Positions 31,834 to 41,522 of a DNA stretch of 64,000 nt are shown piece by piece (within the stretch, counting starts at the first letter, position 1; each line of letters begins with the position of its first letter). Source of the stretch: Candidozyma auris (lineage: Eukaryota; Ascomycota; Pichiomycetes; Serinales; Metschnikowiaceae). The notes below the pieces were generated by a model that saw only the letters and a program-made list of their open reading frames with translations, searched no databases and had not been told where the DNA came from. The position numbers were made by a program, and so were the translations under genes. Location: the NCBI RefSeq assembly GCF_003013715.1, contig NC_072818.1, positions 62,001 through 126,000 of the forward strand. Reading direction: 5' to 3'.

Positions 31834-33717
31834 ATGCCCACAATTAAATCAACACCACAACTTGTAGCCTTGGCTGCTCTTATCGGCATCTTGTATGGCT
31901 TCGAACAGCAAACCCTTTTGGCATCTTGTCATTTCTTCGATGATGCTCTTCCCTGGCAACAGGCTCTTGTCTATTGCGGCGTCCCTGTTGGTTCCATCGG
32001 TATGATCAACCTGTAAAGTTTTCTTCTGTTTCTGTTCTAACATTAGTGGGTTGCATTTTGGCGGCGAAGGTCGCTGAATGCTTGGCAGTGGCGACGATGC
32101 CGTTGTTCTTGTTGTTTTGGATAGCAGGAGCGTTGATGTCCCTCAAATTCGGCAATATCTATTTACTTATGGTGGCAAGGTTGCTCATTGGGCTCAGTAC
32201 GGGGCCTGTGGCGGCCTTCTGCTTGCTATACGTGTCCCAGATTGCCAAACATAAAGGTTTCGTGTTGCAGGCTGCTTACGCTCTGAGTCTCTTAGGAAAC
32301 CTACTCGTCCTTGAGATCAGCCGCTTCTTATCTAGTCAGTACTCTTCAGGAACCATTGCAGACATCTTTTATGTGGTACAAGTGGGGTGCTGCGCGGTGG
32401 TGGCTCTCGTGGTGATATTCGTTCCTAACTACCTCCGTGGCTCCAGTGGAGAGGACGGCTTGAGGAAGCAAACGAAAATCGACACCAGCTAGCTCCACGA
32501 GAATTTCCCGAAATAGAGGTCGCTTGCTCGTGGAAACAGCTCTTCGTGGTACATGGAGGCACCGTGGGCAGAACATTAACGGTCCAGTTCTTCCTCTTCT
32601 TCTGTGGGGCGTGTTGGTTGGGCAGATACGCTCTTTTCTTCTACAAGAAAGCAACTTTGAGTTTGACCCCTTGATGTACCTGTTAGACATACATTGTCAG
32701 TTCATGATCCCTCTTGCCTTTGCCATCTTAACGTTTCCTTTGGCCCAGTACACCTCATCCAAGGACAGCATTATAAATGGGTACTTTTGCTCTGGATGTG
32801 CCTACTTTGCCATTTTTGCCATTTACATGAAGTGTGGTACGAGACTGAAGGCTTCGGTTCTCCAGATTCTCGTGCCGTTGCAAGACGTCGCCGTCTTGAG
32901 AGCCCTCTACTACTTCGTCGTGTCTCAGTACGTTGCCTGGGTATGTGTTCCATCAATGCTTTACACGATCGAATCTTTTAGTTCAGAAGCCCGAACCAAA
33001 GGGATCTTCTTGGTGGTTGCAACTGCATACCTGTTTTACGACGGTAGTATGGTGCTTGTGTCGTTCTTGTTGACGTCATTGAATGTGTGGACTATCTTGG
33101 CCTTGGCAATCATCACACATTTGGGAATGATTGTACTCATTTTTTTTCCGAACATTGGAGTAAGTGAAGAAGACCAGCTGGATTTAGAATACGTTTCACG
33201 AAGCGACACCGAACTGCACTTGTCGAAGATGTCTGTACAAAAACCGTATCCAGATAGCTACATCAGCAGTCTGAAACTGATAAAATTGAAGCTGGACATG
33301 AACAAGATACTGTATCTGCAGCTGCCTCCAAGGAATGGTATCTTCCAAGCTTCTGAGCCGTCGATAGTTACGGCTGCCTCTCAAAAAGGTGTGGATGTAG
33401 GCAACGCCAGCGACCAAGACTCAACTAATAGTCTGGCTACCGTGGTATTGAGATCAGCGAGAGCCCACCAAAGCGTCAAACTGCCCCACTTAGGGCCCCA
33501 TTTGAGCGGGTTGTGGTCTGGAAGTGACGTTGGCTGGCTGCAAAATACTGCATATAAACAGGAAACCCACCAGCAACGAGACCCACCTAATCAGAGGGAG
33601 GACCACAACCACGGGCTTTTCTATTCTACCAACAAACCGGTATTCTTGTTTGGGGAGCAGAAGGTGCCCACCAAACGTGGGTTCTTGAATGCCAACTCAG
33701 GTGACACCACTAATTAG
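31834..33717 (+). CDS. MFS (sugar-porter-like) transporter, spliced, two frameshifts
   Basis: Exon 1 31834-31999, exon 2 32047-33717. Splicing joins PVGSI to VGCILAAK in frame and gives a first half with about six membrane segments, including the LLMVARLLIGLSTG loop. Two breaks follow. Near 32435-32439 the frame must move by one base so that VPNYLR continues into WLQWRGRLEEA, which is the sugar-porter PESPRWL..GR.EEA motif. Near 32648-32650 (a run of three A) a second missing base joins ALFFYKK to the frame carrying SNFEFDPLMYLL. The second half has about six further membrane segments, including YTIESFSSEARTKG (compare the PAE.FP..R.KG motif). Spliced length plus two bases is 1839, exactly 613 codons. 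A 180-residue hydrophilic cytosolic tail follows, long for this family. Substrate unknown. Either a young pseudogene or two base-call errors. Confidence 0.7.
32000..32046 (+). other. Intron of the MFS gene (47 nt)
   Basis: 5' site GTATGA at 32000, branch box TTCTAAC at 32035-32041, 3' AG at 32045-32046. The branch box is only 5 nt from the intron end, as in the other introns here. Removing it restores a continuous membrane-protein frame. Confidence 0.75.
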
Positions 33718-33820
33718 GCCAGTTGTGAGCAGGTGACCATAGTCATGTGACATTATCGCTGTATAAGGTGTTCCATACTTCAGTAGCACTACCTCATATC
33801 CTTATTTATATACCCCAATT

Positions 33821-34732
33821 ATGTCCCACAAGTACTCCCTGGTCGGTCAGGACGACGTTCCCGATCTCATTGAACAGGATGGTATGTCTCAAACAAACCT
33901 CAATTTCAACTCTGTTCGACACTAACATTCAGAACCTACGCCCACGTACACTGAACCAACTCAAACCCCAATACAGCCAGAAGTCATCAAGCCACAGGTG
34001 CCAGCGCCTGCAGCAAGCATGTTCCAAGTTGGGTTCTACAGCAAATACTTTGACATCAATACAGAGGAGTTCTTTGCAAAAATCAAGTTGGCTCTAGACC
34101 CGTTTCAAAAAACTTCGGTTGTAGCGAGCCAAAACGACGAAAACGGCAACCAGGACACTGTGGAATTGTATGGAGCCATCTGGGTCACGGCAACGCTTAT
34201 TTTCCTTGTTTTCGTCTCGTCCACGGGAGCCAATCTCGTGTCACATTGGCTCTACTTAAAAGATGATGGGAAGTACGAGTACGATTTCGATCGCTTGACG
34301 GTGCTGATGTCGCTTTTTTACGGCTACATCAGTCTTGTCCCGCTTGCGCTATATGCGGTGACAACTTGGTGGCTCAAGTTTGCTGATCGCTTATCTCTCA
34401 CGAGACTTGTATCTATTTACGGGTATGCCAATGTACTCTGGGTGCCGCTCACCTTGATCAATTTTGTGCTTGTTGTGTTTGTTAGCAGCAAGAAGCATAA
34501 GGTGCTTTTGAACGTGCTCGAGTGGGTCTCTGTCATGCTTAGTGGTGCCGTGGCTGGACTCAGCATCATCTTGAAAGTAAGACCAGTAATTCTTAAAAAC
34601 TCTTTGGATCTTGCAGAGGGCAACGTTGAAGAGGGGACAAAGAAACACCGGGTTTTGATCTTGGCGCTCTGTTTCGTGCACTTGGCGTTTACAGTATTGG
34701 TGAAAATCTGCTTCTTTGGAATTAGTTCATAG
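33821..34732 (+). CDS. YIP1-family Golgi membrane protein (Yip4/Yip5-like), spliced
   Basis: Exon 1 33821-33881, exon 2 33933-34732; 286 aa. The N-terminus (MSHKYSLVGQDDVPDL) joins across the intron to a Pro/Thr-rich segment, then FYSKYFDINTEEFFAKIK, which matches the start of the YIPF1/2-type domain (yeast Yip5, possibly Yip4). The next motif ELYGAIWVTATLIFL corresponds to the DLYGPFWI.AT hallmark. Five hydrophobic segments follow up to the C-terminus. Family role: binds prenylated Rab GTPases and acts in ER-Golgi transport. The stop overlaps the stop of the convergent kinase gene by 11 bp. Confidence 0.82.
33882..33932 (+). other. Intron of the YIP1-family gene (51 nt)
   Basis: 5' site GTATGT at 33882, branch box CACTAAC at 33920-33926, 3' AG at 33931-33932, 6 nt after the box. 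Exon 1 is 61 nt, so the intron splits a Glu codon. Confidence 0.88.
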
Positions 34733-35744
34733 ATTTGAGATTGAGGGCAGGTCTATGGCGCTTGTGGCGGCTTCTAATCCAAACGTGTTGCTGGATCCAC
34801 GGCTGCTCGCATACGTCGCTTAACCTTATTCTCAATGAGGGGTCCACTTTGAGGAACCCTTCTACGAGATCACCCGCTGCTCCATCTAAAAACCTTGATG
34901 GTGGATACTCTGCCACAATAATCCGCTCACTTAATGTCGTACCGTCATTCTCCACAAAAGGTTTTTTCCCAGTGATGAGCCGGTAGCAAACCACGCCCAA
35001 AGACCAGATGTCTGTCGTATACGTGTACGGCGTCGACTGAATCATTTCCGGCGACATCCACCCTCGCGTGCCGCCGTAGCCCGTGTTGATACCCAGCGGA
35101 TCGTCCTCTTTGGCGATCCCAAAGTCCCCGATTTTTGGCACCCCGGCGCTCAGCAAGAAGATGTTGCTTTCCTTGATATCTCGGTGAATGACCCCCATAC
35201 GGTGGATGTGGTCTAGCCCCAGTGCTATCTGTGTGATGTATTTCACCGCTTCCGCAGGATCGATCCGACAGTTGTGCGCTTGTTTGATCTTGTCCCTAAG
35301 GTTACCGCCGCCGTAGAATGTTTGCACGATATTCAAGTGGGTTTCGGTGCAGAAGGCGCCTTTTAGCATTGCGACGTTTCTGTGGCACATGCGGGCGTGA
35401 ATTCGGGGCTCCATGAAGATCTTTCGAAGTCTTTTTTCGTTCAAAACCACAACTTTTATGGCGAAGAACCTTTGGTTTGCGAGGTTGAGTGCTCTGTGGA
35501 CGGAACCGTAGCCTCCCACGCCGATTTGGTCAAGGATTCTGTAGTTTGCGGGGCTCTCGAGCTCATCGTCGTTGATGGTGAAGGAGGCAGAATCAGGTGG
35601 GTGGAAGACGTTGGGTTTCCAAGGCACGGGCGAGTTGCACCAGGTGGGGCTCTTCTCCCAAACTGGCTCGTTCAAATCCAAGCGCAGACTCTTGAGAAAC
35701 GCAGAGGAGAGATCGGGAGGCGAGAATGTACTTTTACTTTCCAT
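34722..35744 (-). CDS. Serine/threonine protein kinase
   Basis: 340 aa. All catalytic marks are present: glycine loop GVGGYGSV (75-82), lysine K97 in FAIKVV, E112, HRD at 187-189 (VIHRDIKESNIFLL), DFG at 207-209, and an APE-equivalent written SPE (231-233). HRDIKESN indicates Ser/Thr specificity. The N-terminal 67 residues are non-catalytic and Ser/Pro-rich; the kinase domain runs to about residue 317, with a short basic tail. The subfamily is not clear to me: it has the compact shape of Aurora/Polo/NEK-type kinases but lacks their extra domains. Start ATG 35742-35744. The 3' end overlaps the YIP-family gene by 11 bp. Confidence 0.85.
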   Translation of the reverse strand: MESKSTFSPPDLSSAFLKSLRLDLNEPVWEKSPTWCNSPVPWKPNVFHPPDSASFTINDDELESPANYRILDQIGVGGYGSVHRALNLANQRFFAIKVVVLNEKRLRKIFMEPRIHARMCHRNVAMLKGAFCTETHLNIVQTFYGGGNLRDKIKQAHNCRIDPAEAVKYITQIALGLDHIHRMGVIHRDIKESNIFLLSAGVPKIGDFGIAKEDDPLGINTGYGGTRGWMSPEMIQSTPYTYTTDIWSLGVVCYRLITGKKPFVENDGTTLSERIIVAEYPPSRFLDGAAGDLVEGFLKVDPSLRIRLSDVCEQPWIQQHVWIRSRHKRHRPALNLKSMN

Positions 35745-36174
35745 TGTGACAGTGTTGTGGTTATGAGTTTCGAAAAGTATTTCTTGAAGAGTGGTACAAA
35801 GGAGATCGCGAAGAAGAGATTGAGAATGGAAAGGATTTCAAATGTGGGCAAGCTGATTACATAGAGACAACCCTCTGCTTATAATGGAGTAGGGCCAGGT
35901 TAAGGCTCGAATCCAATGGAATTGCAGGGCTTTGACATGAGTATCATGCGGATTGATGATGGGTATCGTGGTTTTTGCAGCCATTACGAAATCTGAAGGT
36001 CAAGCTGAATGAAGTCCACGAATGAGGTTTTTGGATATCTCAGTAACAATTGAGCCGTCTAGTAATACTTCATGAATGTTTTGCTTGCAATTTGGTCTCA
36101 ATGGTGACGATCTGCTTTCTCCCATTCTAACTTGTAGCCCTAAGTGGCGTGCGCGCACCGGACCATCGCGAGAA

Positions 36175-36700
36175 TATATATAGAGGGCGGTTTTCCACAT
36201 CTTTTTTATTCTCTCTACACCACATATCTTCACACTTGTGGGAATCACACAAGATACCAAATGTATGTACCTCTAGCGGGCCAAGATTATTTGCATTTTA
36301 CCAATTGTTCCAACTGAATGTTCCGGGTTGACAAATGCATATCGTTAAGTTTCAGCCTTGTATGAGCCCTCATTCTCAAGTTGCCTATAGCACCTACTAA
36401 TATCCAAGCGTATGTGACTTCCTAGCTTCTTTCATGACGAAACTTGTGACCGGGCGGACATAATCACCCCACTGGCCCCTTTCGAGGAGTCGCGTTTCTG
36501 TGTACAAATTTTTTGAAGCGTTGGTCTGTGGGAGTTGATGATAGGTCTTTTCTGACTCTAGCTTTTCCTTTGAAAAGACGTTACTAACCCGTAAGTTTGA
36601 TTGTTGTGTCCTTTTCACACGTGTGGCGATGTGTGGCTCTGAAGATGCGTGGATGATGATGTCTATATTCACACTGTACTAGAGGTGCTCCCTCAGTGAC
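36175..36700 (+). ncRNA. Candidate spliced transcript without clear coding frame
   Basis: A TATATATA element (36175-36182) is followed by a pyrimidine-rich leader and then ATG overlapping a perfect 5' splice site, GTATGT, at 36263-36268. A perfect branch box TACTAAC lies at 36582-36588 and an AG at 36594-36595, again 7 nt after the box. The implied 333-nt intron is similar in size to the RPL14 intron. After splicing the start codon is destroyed and only frames of under 20 codons follow, so a non-coding RNA or a snoRNA host is possible. Weak C/D-like boxes (TGATGA 36536, CTGA 36552) lie too close together to count. Confidence 0.3.
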
Positions 36701-37199
36701 TACAAAAAAAAAAAAACTGATTTAATGACTCTGACAACGCAACAACCAAGGCCACAAGCTCTACGAAATTGTACTGCGGGCGATGGTAATAGGCTCATCG
36801 CAAGCCAACACTTGCTATCTGCAAGTAATGGCATGCTACTACACCACCGTTGACGCCAACTCCGAATGTTAAGCACTTTGGTGATAACATGATGCTTCTT
36901 GATACCATAGTAAACCTAGAGGTTCTTTCGTTTTGCTCTTACTGCGGCTTACCGGCCATATGATCACGTCTCTTGAGGCAAATGACTCCGTTCATATGCC
37001 TCTTCCTCTTCAATAAACCCCTCTAACGTCACTGACACATTCTCTACGGTTTCCTTATCACTTCCAGACTCTACAATACCAAGATTGCTCCTACCCTTGT
37101 GATATGAAACTTTGAATATCACAAAACGAACCACCCGACCTGCACACAAACCGCCTACCCATTGCCTCTGCTATAGCATTTTCAGCTTCACCAATCAAC
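36397..37199 (-). pseudogene. Coding-like minus-strand frames, possible relic
   Basis: Three pieces look coding by composition: a frame with ATG at 37199 reading MLIGEAENAIAEAMGRRF; one at 36964-37149 with TVENVSVTLEGFIEEEE; and one at 36397-36672 with SNVFSKEKLESEKTYHQ and LLERGQWGDYVRPVTSF. They are in different frames, lack ATG starts except the first, and have no convincing splice sites linking them. Could be a decayed gene or chance. No family is recognised. Confidence 0.2.
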
Positions 37200-37284
37200 A
37201 TCTGCACATTTAAGCAGACACGCTGGATTATCGACGACTTCCGTGTCCAACTAAAATTATTCCTTGCATCAGCATCCTATCACG

Positions 37285-40200
37285 ATGCTTCCCCTCCGAC
37301 GCTGGGGCCTACTGCGGCAGCTCCTTCGTCACTACTCATCTCTAGCCAGTCTACGATGCTCCCATACAAATCCCACAAAACTCAAAACTATCGCCTGGAG
37401 ATTTCTGTACTCCACAAGCCCAAGACAAAATACTACAAAAACCTCGACTGTTCCCCGAATGCCCCGATCAGAACGGGTGATTCTGGACGAAGATCTCAAA
37501 ACAGATACATTGAGCATCTACGAAGTGTTCGGTCGCTATCTCCCGAGGATGTCGCTGCAATCAGCGAGATATTCACCCAGGCGGTGGAATTGGCTTCGGG
37601 AGACTACTCTGCAGAAGCATTTAAATTCGTTGTGCGGTTGTGGCTCGCCGTTTTCAAGGATCGCTGTGGAGGTTCCTCGTTAGAGAAAGAGTTACTCGAA
37701 TCGAGACCTCGCGTGGTGAATCTTTGCATCAATAACCTCAGCTATAAAACGTATTTGGCTTGCACAGCACCGCTTCCAGGAAGCCAGTTCTGGGCAGACA
37801 CGGTGGCGAGAACGCTTCAGTTCGAGGCGCTGAGTAAAGGCGAGCTTCGCTTCAGTAACGCCAACATCATTGCATTTTTGAACGGAACCAGCGATATTCA
37901 GACAAAAAGGCGCATGGTGGCCACGTTTCTTCGAAAAGCACTTCTATATTCACGACATGGCCATGACTTTTCCACAATTCTTTCTGCGTTCATTCATTAC
38001 ACCGGCATCATTGGTGACGGGCACCTCTTACTCATAGGGCCCGAACACTCTGTTTACCAAAAGGCGCTCAGCATACTTAGTAGACCCAGGGGTAACGTGT
38101 CTGTGTTCTCGCATATCCACATGATCGAGGGCATTGTCATGAGGAGTGAATACGCCAACAAGCATATTTTATCGAATTTGCTATCTTCACTTGCAACATA
38201 CACTGCTACAACGAGACCGTCAGCCGCGCTAGAATACTGGAAATTCAAGACGCTGGAGTTGAAGTCAAGTAGTGACGAGTTTCTTACCCCGCATGATTTG
38301 CTGATAGCAATGTGGGCACTTTTTCGTCTTCAACAGTACGAAGAATGCCTCGAGCTTCACCGAAAGTATCCTTCGCTACACAATGACCAGCAGATTGACA
38401 TCTTTCTCAGAATCAGTGAGAAGACAAAAGACTGGAAACACCTCCAGAAGCAATTTGAAGACATGTATGGCCGTGGCGACTTGCCATACGTGCAGCACTA
38501 CGCCCTTGTAATGAACGCTTTGGCCTCAATAAAGGTGGTAAAGGAAGTTGATGAACTCTTTGAGCAGCTCCAGCGTCGAAACTTGTCTCCTAGCTGTGAG
38601 GTGTACGGGGCAGTGATCAAAAGCAAGTTGGCCACGCATGACTTCGATGGTGCGGAAGAATGGTTCGATAAACTCTTGAAAAGTTATGAAGAAGGTAAAG
38701 TAACTCAAGGAAATGTTGCTCGCGTGCATGCTTTGGTATTTGATCTCCATTTTCACACAAGCTCTCTTCCGAAGCTCATGAAAGCACTACATTCTGTGAT
38801 TGAAAGACAAAAGAGCTGCAGTGTGCCTTTGATTGATACTAAGCTATACTGTAATTTGATTACTGCCGTGGGCTCCAACTATGGCGTGAAGGAACTTGAG
38901 GAGATATGGGACATTGCTGAGCGATTTTCCATGAAGACAGAGGATGTTTATGAAAAGATGATCAACGCGCTAACAAGGTTTGGAGACTACGAAAGAGCTG
39001 ATACGCTTTGTTTCGAAGCTCACATGGAATCTTCCGTTCCTTTCAACAGCTCCCTCATATACAAAGCGCAATTGAAGAACCTTCGAAGTTGGCACAATGC
39101 TACAACGGATGGTGACTTGAAGACACATCTAGCCAGAAAAGCTGTTTCAGTGTTGAGACGTCTTGACCAGGGTAAGGTTTCTCTCAAGGACCGCACAAAT
39201 TTGCTAGTGGAGGCAATCAAATTCGAATTATCAGTCAACAGGCGAAACACGGCAAGATCGTATTTGGAGCAAGCGAAAGCACTTGAATCACTCAATGAGG
39301 AACACTTTCTTCCATTTCTTCGATACCATTGTCAGGCAAGATCATACAAAGGTGCCAGCACAGTGCTTGAGCTCTACAGAGAAATGGCTGCAAACAAGAT
39401 CGATATCACTTCAAAAACATACGTCTACTTAATCAGAGCGTTGATTGAGATCGACAGAAGCAACGCAGCAAAGTACACAAACACGTATAAGCTCTTAGAA
39501 TCTGTTTTTGAGCTCTACGGGTTGTCGATGTTTGAGCATATCAAGCCAATGAGAACCTCAGCCGAAGACATTCATTACCACGCTGAGAATCTTCTCAAGA
39601 TTGTTTCTTTGTATGTGACGGCGACAACTCACCAAATGGAGGCCAACATGGATCTTGTCGTTCATTTCCTTAACCAAATGAAAGATCGTCTCGGAAACAA
39701 AATTCCTATTCGGTTTAGGTTGGCCATCTTCAAAGAGATGGGCCACTTGTACCACTTGACCGGCGACAATGTGACAGCGAAAAAGTTGGTGTTGAACGCT
39801 CTTGATGAGCTTCTTGACGTTGCTGATAATTTTAGAAAGGGCGTCTCAAACGAGTCTGCATTGGAACCACAGCTCCCGAAGCTTCTTCAGCTCGACATAA
39901 GACAGGCAATGGAGATTTTAGTGCCAATTTTGCGGGAGACGAAAGCGCTGCCTGATGAATACGAGCTGATCACACATTCGCTTCTTCAGCGTAATGTTCA
40001 TCTCGCTGGACCGTTGTTTCGAACCCTTATTGAACACATCTTGAAGGGAGAGGTTGGTGAATCCAAGATCAATGTCATCCTTGATATCTGCGAGCGTTTC
40101 CTTGTTGCTAGCAACTGGACCGAAGTCAGCATTGCCAAAAAACAGCAATACATCTACAAACTCTTCATTCTCTGTCTTGCTAGACGCATGCCTGAAGAAC

Positions 40201-40694
40201 GAATTTTCAAAACATACAGTCTCCTCAACAAATTTTACAACGTGAAGAGTATTAAAACTCTTAAGAGTGAGCTCAGCAACGTGAAGTATCCCCTTGGCAA
40301 ATTGGAGCAATCTCTTGATGAGTATGGCGACCTCACGTCCTTTCGTTGGACGACCAACACGCTCTTTAAAGACCCCCACAAATTCTTCGTGCCGGGAAGA
40401 AATTTACCCACAAGAAACACGATGGACCCACGAATGACTGCCAAAATCTATTCCTTTTTGGGCAAATACTGTGAAGACGACCGTAGCAAGGCGTTCAAAT
40501 TATTTGACAAATATCCTGAAACGGTCGAATATTTGCTATACTATGGGCTGGCACGAACGAGACTCCAGACATTTCGTAATGAAATTGACAAGATCCAGCC
40601 ACCCCTGGCTTCGTCAGCCAATGAAGGCCGTAAAAATAGAAGATACAGAACACTCAGAGCATTACGGCGGACCATGAACATCACGTCCCGTTAA
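37285..40694 (+). CDS. Mitochondrial PPR-type protein, one frameshift
   Basis: The gene starts at ATG 37285 with MLPLRRWGLLRQLLRHYSS, an arginine-rich, acid-free mitochondrial presequence. This frame runs on through VILDEDLKTDTLSIYEVFGRYL and must then shift by one base at the C run 37542-37544 to continue as PEDVAAISEIFTQAVELASG. With one added base the gene is 1137 codons (1136 aa), an exact fit. The body is all-helical with repeats typical of fungal PPR/TPR-like RNA-binding proteins (for example YALVMNALASIKVVKEVDELFEQL, KMINALTRFGDYERADTL). The family acts in expression of individual mitochondrial mRNAs; size is near Pet309 and Rpm2, but I cannot assign it. An alternative start inside the second frame at 37356 would lack a presequence. 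Convergent with SPC3. Confidence 0.75.
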
Positions 40695-40827
40695 TCATAC
40701 TTGCATTCGTTAGACTTTGCATTCGTGGGCATACACTGTCCACGACTTTACGATACCAATAATATCCTGTAATTACATGTATATAGATTTAAGGATTAAT
40801 GCTATCGAACCTCCCAGAAACTATCAC

Positions 40828-41406
40828 CTATGGAGACGCTTTCTTTGTAGGCTTTTTGACTTCTGGAAACCTGAACGTCAGTTCCGTCGTGGTGCTTCCA
40901 TAAAGCAAGGGACCCACCCACGGCTGAATGTTCCACTCCAAACGAAGCGTGGCGTTTCTACCTCTAAAAGATCTTTCCACGTCCCACACAGAATATTTAG
41001 CTCTCTGATTCTTCAAGTGCAAAACGGCGTCCTCACGAGAAGTGATGATTTTGTCCCAGTATGTGACCCTGTTGGACGCTCTTTCTGTCTTCCCGTCGTA
41101 CTCTGCGGTCAAATAGACAAAAATCTGTTTGGTATTCCAATTGAATAAGGGAGTCAAGTCAGCATCCAAGTCAAACTGGATTTTAGAATTCTCCTTGGGC
41201 TTTCCACCCACAGCACCGTAGGCGAACGAGTTTTTCAACAGCGCTGTGGCCTTGACGTTTGAAATCTGGGTTGAGTTGATGCTCCAGGCATGGTCTATAA
41301 AGTAGAGCTGAAAAAGCGAGAGGGCAGCCACAAGGGCGGCAGCAATTGCTGAGGCTGTCAAAGTTTGGTTTGCCAACGACTGGCCACGCGTAACCAAGTT
41401 GAACAT
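40828..41406 (-). CDS. SPC3: Signal peptidase complex subunit Spc3
   Basis: 192 aa from ATG 41404-41406 (MFNLVTRGQSLANQTLT). One membrane helix (about residues 17-36, AIAAALVAALSLFQLYFI) is followed by a lumenal beta-rich domain with DLTPLFNWNTKQIFVYLTAEY and VTYWDKIITSREDAVL, which are family hallmarks of SPC22/23 (Spc3). Known role: essential non-catalytic partner of Sec11 in cleavage of signal peptides in the ER. Length agrees with the yeast protein (184 aa). Codons upstream of 41406 lack an ATG. It lies 116 bp downstream of CRS1 on the same strand. Confidence 0.94.
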   Translation of the reverse strand: MFNLVTRGQSLANQTLTASAIAAALVAALSLFQLYFIDHAWSINSTQISNVKATALLKNSFAYGAVGGKPKENSKIQFDLDADLTPLFNWNTKQIFVYLTAEYDGKTERASNRVTYWDKIITSREDAVLHLKNQRAKYSVWDVERSFRGRNATLRLEWNIQPWVGPLLYGSTTTELTFRFPEVKKPTKKASP

Positions 41407-41522
41407 GTGATACAAACGAGAGGAACTGAGGGGTGACTTCGGTGAGGTGGTGAGTTTTTGAGGGTGGTCCCTGGTAGCCCTGTGCAGGAATATCGTCTAT
41501 TTTGCAACCACTCCCTTTACTC

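Larger units (their letters stand above)
35745..37284. other. Intergenic region with unclear transcripts
   Basis: About 1.5 kb between divergent kinase and PPR genes. It holds a plus-strand TATA/splice-signal combination (36175-36700) and coding-like minus-strand frames between 36397 and about 37199; both are described elsewhere. An A run of 13 lies at about 36703-36716. Confidence 0.45.
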
